This document shows positions 11,401 to 21,175 of a DNA stretch of 64,000 nt, in pieces (the first letter of the stretch is position 1; each line of letters starts with the position of its first letter). The notes under the pieces were generated by a model. The model worked only from the letters and a program-made list of their open reading frames with translations, had not been told where the DNA came from and did no database searches. Source of the DNA: Fasciolopsis buskii. Its lineage: Eukaryota > Platyhelminthes > Trematoda > Plagiorchiida > Fasciolidae. The DNA is taken from contig LUCM01010445.1 of NCBI GenBank assembly GCA_008360955.1, positions 81,593 through 145,592 of the forward strand, written 5' to 3'. Position numbers and translations under genes: made by a program.

Positions 11401-12464
11401 ATTAGATTGCTTTATGAGCACACATCATACCCCAGTGTTAATAGACGCGGATAGAATATATACGGGGGCTGATAGTATAAATTTATGCGTGCATCCCATT
11501 GCACCTATTGTGCTTTCTCCCGTATACTGTGGCCCATAGAGAGAATCGCGAATTCCCATTGACTTCTTGTCGTCATTCTTAAGCTATTTTCCGAAGTATA
11601 AAACTTATTCTGTCTAAAACCATACTGTATTGGCTCACGTCTGTGATATACGAGAGGGCAAATTGGTCGTTTTTGTGTGAATAAACTGATCGCTTGAATC
11701 AAATTTCTTTACACTAGTCTGACAAGCTAACATCTGATACAATTAGTTGTAGTTGACAGGAATGGCCGCCAAACTTTTCGATTCCACCGCACGAGAGTTT
11801 CGTACTTTCAAAGAATTATTAGCTGTATTTTATGAAGTAACCTCAAAGTGGCGGAGTTTTCAAGTCCCGAGGCAGAACTACAAACATCGTGATCTGATCA
11901 CCACGACCAGCTTTTGAGTTTGGGGATTTATGTTAGAAATATCGCTAGGTCCAGCCCCCGACAAAAAACAACCAAATTTCCACGGTATTATGAAATGAAT
12001 ATAATCTTTCTCTTATCACTGCATGGCACGGGCAGGGCGACACAGATTTTATTTGTTATTCACACAAAATGCATTTGTGATCTCATTTTAGTTGTAGGCA
12101 TCTTTTTTGCTGTGCCTTGGGTTCTTCTCACCCTTTTAACCTGCTTGAAATTTACATTTCGGGAGTTACAAAAACGCGTTGATAACCATCGATACTATTA
12201 ATTTTTGAGACTGAATTTGTAGTCACACACTACCATAGAAAAGAACAAAGATCATGCATGAATAGTTGTGTATAGGGATATTTCAAGCACATAAATTGTA
12301 GATTTTGACAAATTAACACTACATCTGAATCAATTCCAGAAACGTCAAATACTCATTTCCTATACCTGTTACTCATTCGTTTACTAGTAAACAATGCTTG
12401 TAAATAAAATTGCCTCCACAACTTCGGTACTGATTAATTCCACCATGCCATCTGTTTTATCTAG
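8428..12464. other. Mostly unassigned; weak exon-like segments
   Basis: No recognisable domain. Minus-strand frames near 9617-9681 and 9818-9970 are open and have plausible splice signals, and a plus-strand segment ending at 10795 abuts an ideal donor (GAG|GTAAGT) with about 34 open codons before it. None can be tied to a family. A GT/GC-rich simple patch lies at 11287-11310. Confidence 0.35.
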
Positions 12465-12595
12465 CAGTCATCCGACACACCCAGCACTCGCCAAACATCA
12501 GAGGAGCCGAATAGTCCACGCACTCCAACGCGAGCCCACACGAAGCGCGATATGTCGTCGGACGATAGTCCAGTCAACGCACCGTCTGATAAGCG
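12465..12595 (+). CDS. Zinc-finger gene, penultimate exon
   Basis: Plus-strand exon of 131 nt: 43 codons plus two nucleotides. It follows TTTATCTAG/CAG, where an in-frame TAG ends the intron, and precedes AAGCG|GTAAGTAT, a near-ideal donor. The reading is Ser/Thr/Pro/Arg-rich and disordered-looking (PNSPRTPTRAHTKRDMSSDD in the middle), as in linkers of zinc-finger transcription factors. The split codon CG+G joins exactly in frame to the finger exon at 14562. Two acceptors lie three bases apart (TAGCAG), so a Gln codon at the exon start may be included or skipped. Upstream exons with the protein's N-terminus were not found and may lie outside the window. Confidence 0.75.
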
Positions 12596-14561
12596 GTAAG
12601 TATACTGTTGTTTGGCCAGTTCGCTATTGACGTGGTGTATAACATAAGGATAGTCATCTGAAGCCTTTCTCTTCCGGAATACGAAAGAAAACAATCCATG
12701 GCTAGATGTTTCACAGTTTGGCTTTTATTCAGCTAAAGTGTGCAGTTCTGTTTTGGATGAGTCAGGTAGACGACTGATCTATTGATTTGACGGAATCTGA
12801 ATGATCCATCAACTGCTGACAAGGAATTGCGGAATTAAAAGCTACCTTGAGGAATAGGTTGTTCGTAGCAGTCGAAATATTGGTTCCTTGATAAGCCTGC
12901 CCGAGAAGGTAATTATCATAGCTGTCGATCATTTTGAGCACGGTCTATGATCGTGCAAAGCAAGGGAAGGATAGGCGGCATATCATGTGGTGTTGAAGTT
13001 AACCAAACCTTTGGAATCTAACCCGGATAGCCTAGTGGTTATGATATCCGACTGAAAGTTGTTTGGCCCTGGTTCGTGTCCCAGTTCGATCCAGTAATGG
13101 ATGCGCACTGTTGGTGATTTCCTAGAATGCCGAATGAAACAGCTGCGCGGTACCTCCAATGTTTCATAAACTTTAATTCAAATTTGAACCTGCTTGTAAG
13201 TGTTGATAGGAAACCAGTCTTTATGAAATCATAAAAATATTCTTATGATCGTTCTGATTTAGGTGCAAACTCGCACTTGCTTCGTCTTTTTTTTTCAAGA
13301 AAAAGATGTGCATTTCAGCCAAAAACCTAGCCGAGCGAGTGAAATAACAACGGTGAAATACTTGGACCCTGGTCTGAAAGTAATAGTTTACAACGAACAG
13401 GAAAAAATAGAAATTGTCGAAAACGCTCTGTTTCAGTGAATGCAGCATTTATGCAAGAATTCCGTTCAAGTAGAACATAGTTGAGAGTTTGAAGTTACTA
13501 AACCAGCTCTGGTTCTAATGCTGACACGTCTCCTCAGGAGCAGTAGAAAAGGCAGTACATTCTTTTAGCAGCGAGTCGTCTGTGTGATTGCACGATACTC
13601 TCCACAGATGTACAATGTGTTCTGAGTTAGTGTTTGACACGCAATAAGTCAGTCGGATGACGAAGCCCAACTGCTGCTTACCTGCGACCTCGTATTTGGT
13701 GAAAATTTACGCGCGTTATTCACGACCATTGACAACTTTTCCTTTATACGATGCCTAGTGATCCCGTGGTAATTATGCAGTTTTGTTCTCCACTTGGAAG
13801 GGGCTTTTGCTCGGAGCATGTAAATATTCGGAACGGAAGGAGGTAGGGAGCGCACAAAATGCCGTTTTTCTATTGTGAATGGTTGAATGTTATAACCTCA
13901 TATTGTTGACAGATGTTGTAATTCGTCAACGTTTTGGCTTCCTTTGCCAAGGAGAACTTTCATTGATAATGACCATCAACAGAAGCCGAGACGTTGGCAA
14001 ATTACAACATCTATCATTGACACTACGTTATTCACATTATACCATTTGTGATAAAAGATTGCATTAACTGAATCTGTTATTTCGAATGGAAAAGACAACG
14101 CAACGGTCTTGACTGAGAGTCGAATTTGAACATTTAGGGATTAGGAGGTTCCAAATCCACCGCTGCTTCCCACCTTCAGCGAGACACCAGTACACCACTA
14201 ATGATTTTGTTCATCACGCATGATATGTGACTGGTTCTCTATCCCAAGACTTTGGGTCAGACTACTGGCTATTCTCAATAGTATAGAAAGCATTTATTGC
14301 CTGTTCTGGGGTAAAGCTTATCTGCTTTTTATTTAGCATTTCAGTAGTTACTAAAGAAATCACAGACGATGTGTGACGAAGCATATCACTAGGACTTTGT
14401 TATTTCACCGGGCTGAATGGTCAGTCTCCTTTTTTGTATCTACGGCCATATCGGTGAAAACACTAACGATGTTTTAGACGAATATGAAATACAAAAGATG
14501 TGGGGAATCCTTCCTTTGTGATTTATTGACAGTGTTCTTTGCTGTTATTCTATCTCCTTAG
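12596..14561 (+). other. Intron of the zinc-finger gene, carrying a SINE
   Basis: GT..AG intron of 1,966 nt: donor GTAAGTAT, acceptor TTCTATCTCCTTAG. It holds a tRNA-derived SINE at about 13021-13180 in the same orientation as the gene. The remainder has no recognisable coding content. Confidence 0.7.
13021..13180 (+). mobile_element. tRNA-derived SINE
   Basis: The head is tRNA-like: TAGCCTAGTGG at 13028-13038 is a perfect RNA polymerase III A box (TRGYNNANNGG), and GTTCGATCC at 13084-13092 is a B box. The body after it, with GCGCACTG and a diverged GAAACAGC motif, resembles fluke SINE tails of the SM-alpha kind. The A-to-B distance is longer than in a real tRNA and no acceptor stem forms, so this is a retroposon and not a tRNA gene. 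Confidence 0.6.
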
Positions 14562-15243
14562 GCCAAAACATCAGCATCATCAATCGACTCAAGAACAAGA
14601 AAGTCGAACAGCCCAAGCGAGCCAAATTAGTCTGGCCGATCTCATCGCAAATGATAAATCTGCCATGAAATTGGATCAGTGCACGGTTCAAATGCTTTTG
14701 CGCCATATTCAGCGATCTGATTGTCTGCACGAATGTGTCGACTGTCAGATCTACTTTGTCGATCGTGAGATGTGGCTACGTCATCGCGATCAGATGCATC
14801 GTCATGCGGACTCCGATCTGCCATTTGTATGTGCTGTTTGCTCTGCCGATTTGGGAAATCGATTGGATTTCCTGACTCATTTTGTGCAGAATCATCGTAC
14901 ACATCCTGACCAGTCCGGTAACTTAAATCCCTCGGAGACTGTTCAATTAAAATCACCGGAACAAGACTTGTTGAAACCAGACAATCCCGAAATCCCAGCC
15001 TTTTTTGAAAGGGATAATCGAACTGAGGATCTTGATCCGGGAACGGATGCATCCGTGGAAAAATTGGAACAGTTGAGTAGTCCTGTTTCACCTCAATTTG
15101 ATCTATGCTCCAGTCCGATCCCGTTAACAAGAACAGATTCGCAGATGGACGAATCCGCATATCCGGATCAATCCCCGGCGCAAAATCTATCTGCCATAGC
15201 GGAACAGAACAATATACCAAGTATCATATCCACCCACTCTTGA
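14562..15243 (+). CDS. Ikaros/hunchback-like C2H2 zinc-finger protein, terminal exon
   Basis: Terminal exon after the acceptor TATCTCCTTAG; TGA at 15241-15243. Joined to the exon at 12465 it gives a 270-residue C-terminal fragment. Two C2H2 fingers are visible: C102-x2-C105-x12-H118-x4-H123 and C134-x2-C137-x12-H150-x4-H155, with a ten-residue linker ending in LPF. The layout (aromatic-F-x-D-x-x-M before the first His, PF-x-C-x2-C, R-x-x-F before the His pair) matches the paired C-terminal fingers that Ikaros-family and hunchback proteins use for dimerisation, not tandem DNA-binding fingers with TGEKP linkers. A Gln/His-rich stretch precedes them. About 115 Ser/Asp/Pro-rich residues follow, unlike vertebrate Ikaros, where the pair is at the very end. 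Expected role: nuclear transcription regulator. The DNA-binding fingers should be encoded upstream and were not seen. Confidence is high for a real exon, moderate for the subfamily. Confidence 0.85.
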
Positions 15244-17080
15244 TTGTTCTTTTGTAGAACAGTCCATTCATAGCAGCTGCTGACAAGCATTTAGTTAAAC
15301 TCAGGATTATGAACGAAGACTGTCTAAGTGTCACATTGCGCACAAACAGCATTTGTTCCGATTTCTTTGCATTGGTGAAAATAACCACTGGCTACAAAAC
15401 TCATGCTAATTGACTCTTACTCTACTTTCTTGCCCTAACTCTCGCTCTCTCACTTTCCCCTCTATCTCTAACTCTCAATTTTGCACATTCCTCCAATCGA
15501 TTCAGCAGTCGTTATCGACATATGTTTATTGATTTATTTCGAGTGAATCGTTATTTTTTCCTTGTCTTTTGTTCTATCTGTTTGTTTGTTTCGTTGGTTG
15601 GTTGTATACGTCCGCATCATATGTCTACTGCTGATTAACCTCGTCAACTACGCATTTTACCAGGACTTGCAGCAAACTGATAATCGAACGAATTCTCGTC
15701 CGCCACTTGAAAAGTTCGACATATCACTCAAACATTCAACTTTCTTGTACATATGATAAAAATCATTCGTACCGTCGTTTCATTTATTCAGGGAGGTGTG
15801 TGAGTGTGCTTATTTCTAGTAGCATCCTCATTCTCTCTGACACACACACACACACACACAAGTTCATTCAGACCTTGTCAGCGGAACACACGCGCTGCTG
15901 GTTTTCAATCCAAGATGGCCTTCCTCACTTATCGCCCATTTTATTTCCCCATTGTGCCGTTTCCTCTACTCAGTTACCTAATAGACAATTGACCAGTTAT
16001 TGTATATTAGCTACTCAAGTCAGTTAAGACAAAACACAGCCTTGTCCATACGTCTGTCCTGCGTCTTGTCGAACCCACACAACTCCTCACTACTTTGCCG
16101 GACACTTCACCTGAACATATTTGCTCCCCTGACCGTCTTTTTGTACTATAAAAATGATTACTATCACCCTTACCATTCCTAAAATTATAATCGCCCTAAT
16201 TACTGTGTTCTGCTATATCATCGTGAGATTCATCGGACAGGTTCGAATGATTTAGATGATGAATTCTTATGAAGTACTTCGAACCTTCCTCAAGAATGTA
16301 TATCCATTAGTTGGGCATAGAGTAGCATTTCGCAGCGTGACCGCAATCTTGTAGCGAGATAACTTTTAGGAGCTCTGATTTGTGTGCAAACTCAGCTGAA
16401 TCACATTGCCCGGTTGGTTTTCGGACACTGAAATTAGCTGCTACATGTCGATTCAAACCAGTGAATTTTTTACTTTTATGGGATTCGAATCTAAACAGAG
16501 AAATCATTTATGTTTTAGTGACTGCCATTTTCTCCTAGCTTAGCTGAGGCCACGTCAAAAGGTTGCAGGACTTTCATAAGCTAGTTACGACTAGCATGAA
16601 TAATTATCACCATTAACAAGCTCAGGTTGACGTCACATTTACCTGTAAAAGAACAACGACAAATAACTCAAAACTAGAGATCACGAGAACACTGCAGGAC
16701 CTTGGCATTTAATCTGATAGAATTCAACAATAATGTCTATTCCCCGGCACGTGCCTGGGAATCAACTAAAGGGTAAACGATTGCTGGCCAGGCAAGTTGA
16801 GCACAAAGCCGTACAGACTGACTGGTTACAATTTATCTAAACACTGATACACGATATGACATGGCCAGTTTCCTTCACTAGGATTGAACGGTCACAATCG
16901 GATCCCGGGACATTGATCGGTTTTGTGTAATGAACTTCCCTAACTAAGACGAAATCCTCTCGTGCATCGATAAGTTCACCCAATGACTCTAGAGTGGGTT
17001 ATGTTTTCTATTCCGAATAGGCCATTCCGGCTTTTGTGATTGACTGACTGCCTTTCGCATTCGATTTTTCACGAACAAAC
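15244..17080 (+). other. Probable 3' UTR and downstream flank
   Basis: Starts at the zinc-finger gene stop. Pyrimidine-rich stretch around 15410-15500 and a CA run at 15841-15861. No convincing open frame. I could not pick one polyadenylation signal: AATAAA at 17541-17546 is far away, so the UTR end is unknown. Confidence 0.4.
15841..15861 (+). repeat. CA dinucleotide microsatellite
   Basis: About ten uninterrupted CA units downstream of the zinc-finger gene. Confidence 0.85.
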
Positions 17081-17099
17081 TTCAAGTCATTCGATCAAC

Positions 17100-17390
17100 A
17101 TGACACTCAAGGTCCAGATTCCGGTTTTGCTCGTAGTAGAACTTATCAGTAATGCGCATTCTCCATTAGATTCGGGGTTTAAACCCTGGCATTCTAACTG
17201 GGAGACATGTGTGTTACCACTGCGCCACCAGCTCCCGTTCAGGCTAATCAGAATTACCGAATTAAGTTTGTCCCCTGCCAATGACAGCCAGCATTGTCCG
17301 ACAGAATCAAGTGTAAATTTGAACAGGCGACCTGAGATTCTTGCGTAGAACGTGGAGTCTGATGGACAGTCAGCCAGGTGCAGCAAATAC
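17100..17390 (-). mobile_element. tRNA-derived SINE, minus strand
   Basis: On the minus strand TGGCGCAGTGG (complement of 17217-17227) is a perfect A box, and GGTTTAAACCC (complement within 17174-17186) is a B box with one C-to-T change. The spacing is near that of a tRNA, but the flanking arms do not pair into an acceptor stem. The flanking body on both sides gives short open frames only by chance. Outer boundaries are approximate. Confidence 0.5.
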
Positions 17391-19929
17391 CAGGCCCACG
17401 CGTAACTAACAAGTAATAGTGGGCTCTATATTCCTGCTTCGTTCAAGTGTCACTTAGACTTCGGGGTATTCGCACTACAAATACTGATTTCTGATAACCT
17501 AGATTAGGTGACCATGCAACGATCTAGTCATAGTTGCAATAATAAATTGTCCAGTTATATAAGATGATGACTCGTTTCGCGGTTTCCTATTTTGCCAATC
17601 TTACGCCATATCGTTACTTGCAAATTTACTCCTTTGTCTTTCTCAGAGGAATCCCATGAACAGATAAATAAACTCAAGGCCATTCAACGACTACTAATTA
17701 GGTGTGATTTATCTATTCCGGCCGTTGAACATTTGCCGAGTTTCCCGTATCACAGAAGCAACGGATAGACGTCAAGTTGCCACTTTTATTCCCGAAGATC
17801 TATCTTTCAAATGAGCTATTACACACACTATGGAGGAACTACAGTTTTTATGGAAAATGAGTTTATGTGGAAAGTCGTCGAAGAAAACCGACCAATCTAA
17901 GGAAGGTCCAGATGCGAGCCATCGATCGCACTTCACGACAGACTTTAAAACTCATTTCAGCTTTGATCACCTGATGACGCTGGATCGGCACAGTCGCTTT
18001 CGTCGGGCGAATGGTTTTAAACAAATTTTTGAATGTTAGTTTCAGCTACTGAGACTGCTGGCAGTAGTTAAAGTTCCGACGAAAATTAACCTAGACAAGA
18101 ATCCAACGCTGCACATTGGTTTGGAAGGTTAGGCTAGCCATTTGTTCGACGGTCTTTCTTTTTCCTGTGATTTGGGGATGTGGCATATGCTACGGAGCTT
18201 CACCCTCAGTTCCGAAATAAGGTCCTTGAGAAACCGACATTTGCAGTGTAGTCTTTCCATACCACTTCCACTATATCAGACCGTCTAATTGAGTTCGCCC
18301 CCTGATGAAGCAGGGCAAAAGCCAGCGTCAACGTACAGTCATGAAGAATACACTTGTTCGCTGTGGTGGCGATTGAAGCGCACAGAAAATCACAGAGGAA
18401 ATTCACGAATTGACTGCCGTTTCATAATTGCGGCCGATGTACCACTAATAATACGGAGTAAGTCACAGAATTTTCCATTAGAATTTTCTTTTTTATTACA
18501 ATACCGTGGTACAAATTCTTCCGAACAAGGAAATTTAGAGCAGAAATCGTTTACAAATGGTGTGACTAAAAGTTGACGAAGATTTTTAGATCCATAGGAA
18601 GGTTCTGACAGACACAATTGAAGACCTACGGACTAACAGCCAATCCTGTTGGCTTTAATTTCTGTCATTTGAATCGAGCAAGGGTATGAGAGCACTTCAA
18701 CTAATCTTCGACAATAAACAAGGCAAAATGAGTAGCCCAAAACAAGATTGACCTCTCTTAAGTAAAAGGAAGTGTGGAAGTCCTATTGTTCCACAATGCA
18801 TTCATGCTGAAAAGGTAAAAATACATGTCTCCACATTGTGCATGAAACATTTGGCCTCTCTGTTAGCGGAGAAACAGGCAACAAAATATATTTGGTGGGA
18901 TCGAAGCCAATCAACACAGAGTCGAAAAACATAAGCGAAGAAAAGCTAATTTTTGATCCCTGTTTCTCTTTTTTGACCAGAACAAGACTGTGCCCGTGCG
19001 CGTGTGTGCATCTCAAAAAGTGAGGGGTTGTGAGTAGAAATTCGCATATCCACAACCGACTGTTTCTATTTGATACACTGCAACTACCCATGCCCATTCT
19101 TCTCGAACGTGAAAGAAATCGGGATCGTAAATCAGTCACCAAGTCCACGGATAATTTTGCTCCCAACAAACGACAGTGTAAATTGAATCTTGTTACTGAT
19201 GCGATAACCAAGCGGTAAATAGCTGATCTTTGATGAACCTGGTCTCATGTGGGTGCGATTTAGTTGCAAGATGAGTGACCGAGTGACTCCGTCTCAGTAT
19301 GTTCGCATTTATGTGTTTGCCGAGGAACAACGGGATTTTTTTACATTTCATGACGAAATGCAACGTGCATCATCACATACTAGATCATTCTTTCGCATGA
19401 ATGATGAAAAAATCAATTAGTGAGAAAGTTGCGCTCTCGTTTGTTGGCATGCTATTGATACTTATTAAAAATTAACAAAATGGAATGAATGAGATTTTGG
19501 GAGGAAGTGGCGTCGAGTGGAAACTACCACCAATGATAGAGTCGTTAATGTTAATGCTGAAAACACTCGCTATCATCTCCTCGATTAGATTTTAGTTCTC
19601 CAATCATTGAAATACCACGGGTGAACTGAGTGAAAAGAAAATGCTGAAACATTTAAGCATATTTCGGCAAAGTATTTAGGAAGCTGTCTTAATAAGGGTA
19701 GAATGGAATGTGTGTTGGGGTTTGATCCCAGTCTTTGTCAGCGCGTGCAGACGTGAGCGTTTGCGATGGTGATAACCGAATGCCAAGTTCACCTAGGCAT
19801 GTCATCGATCACAGTGCAATGTGTGGTAAGAAACCCTGCTAGTACGGATCATTTGGTGAGAATTAAAAATGTGTCCAGGAGAGGGGATCTGCAAAAATTC
19901 GGATCGCCAATATCCGGTTTCGATATTGT
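17391..19929. other. No assignable gene
   Basis: Open frames on both strands at 18783-19218 overlap one another. One plus-strand frame ends KLNLVTDAITKR just before CG|GTAAAT, a possible donor, but no acceptor upstream is convincing. Nothing else stands out. Confidence 0.35.
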
Positions 19930-20345
19930 CCAGGCGTGTGTAAAGCATGATCGTGGTGAAGTGAACAACTTTAGGGCAATTTATTTTCCTATCACTCAAC
20001 GATCCGCTAACTAGTAAGTTGTATGGTTCGGCATGGAGGATCTGAACCTTTTTGGACCACACTTCTCTGGCACTGTGAACGGTTCAGCCTACGCGCAGAT
20101 GTTTTTACACTTTCATTCGCAATACTTGGAAGATGATAAACTAAACCCAATCGAACATCACTTCAATATGATGAGGCAACGGCTTACTTCGCAATTCCTG
20201 TCCAATTGTGATCAGACGGAGATTTTCCTGGTCCGTAGTTAGGAAAAGGCCCGATAATCACATATCCCAGCGAAATCTTCTGATCACAATCCCTTAGACT
20301 TCTTCCTACAGAATCGCAGCCGCGAACACTCGAGAAGCTTGAGAA
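19930..20345 (+). pseudogene. Mariner-type transposase relic
   Basis: Three reading frames carry mariner landmarks in the right order. First GEVNNFRAIYF, like the segment after the first catalytic Asp. Then VVWFGMEDLNLFGPHF followed by SGTVNGSAYAQMF, matching the family's V-W-x-G-M...G-P-x-F-x-G-T-V-N-x-x-x-Y. Then HHFNMMRQRLTSQF, like P-H-F-x-x-x-V-R-x-x-L, and finally PAKSSDHNPLDFFLQN, matching P-A-R-S-P-D-L-x-P-L-D-F-F-L with the third catalytic Asp. At least one stop and two frame changes separate the parts, and the QDGAPPH second-Asp motif is destroyed. Terminal inverted repeats were not found. Long dead; Tc1/mariner assignment is by motif recognition. Confidence 0.55.
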
Positions 20346-20444
20346 AATCGTTCAAATTCTTTCAGTGTACGAAGTGCCCGGAATATTCTTGCAAGGCTCA
20401 AATAAAGAGTCTTTAAGTGCTTCACGTTGGCAAGAAAATATTCG

Positions 20445-21175
20445 ACCATTTATATTAAACTACTATACAACGAGAAGTCCTGTTCACCAGAGCTGTATCT
20501 TTAATTTTTTCTTTTCAACTCAGTCACTGGAGGTAGACTTATCTTCAGGTGAGAATGGTAGCATTGGTGCATATTTAGACAGGTAACTTTTTAACTTAGA
20601 ACATGCAGATGTTATTGTGCTACTGAATGAAGACCCCAATGCGTTGCAGATTTTTCTCGGGCAGTTAAACAATAGTATAGGTATGTTTGGGATGTCATTT
20701 GCACTTTCGAAGTCCAAAATGCTATTGCAGGAGTAGATTGACTCAAAGCCGAAACTTTTTCTTGCAGGAGAGCCACTGGGTGAGGTGGATAGACTTCAGT
20801 TACTTGGGTAGTTCTAACTCACTCGGTGGTTGTCTATCTGGGAAAGTGGCTTCTTGCATACGGAAGGCCCGATTGGCATTCACCAATTTGCGGCATCTGT
20901 GGCGTCGGGGCGACATCCCATTACCGATCAAAGTTCGAATGTACGCAGTGGCAGTAAGATCGGTACCGATAAACGGCTCTAAAACATGGTCGCTGAGAGT
21001 AGTAGATACGTGCAAACTTTCGGTATTTGAACAACGCCGTGTTCTCCTTATTGGTAAACTATGGTGGGATAATTTTGTGAGTAATTCAGAAGTTAGGTGT
21101 AAAGGTTCAATCTATGGGTATGAGCAAAACATGCCCCAACCGGCTTAACCTATTCTGATTCAGTGTCCCTTCTAA
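20445..21175 (+). pseudogene. Dead LINE reverse-transcriptase copy
   Basis: Fragment of the RTE/CR1-like LINE family. It runs from a decayed palm motif B (VHQSCIFNFFF, normally VRQGCP...LFNF) through the catalytic motif C, here HADV instead of YADD, so it cannot be active. Next come LNEDPNALQ and FGMSFALSKSKMLLQ, then, after stops and frame changes, the conserved C-terminal segment KARLAFTNLRHLWRRGDIPL and WWDNFVSNSEVR. A 41-nt piece of the next segment (21128-21168) is present in inverted orientation. It begins about 100 bp after the mariner relic. Confidence 0.7.

Noticed and set aside
13021..13095. A true tRNA gene
   Set aside because: A and B boxes are present, but they are too far apart and no acceptor stem pairs; the tail is SINE-like.
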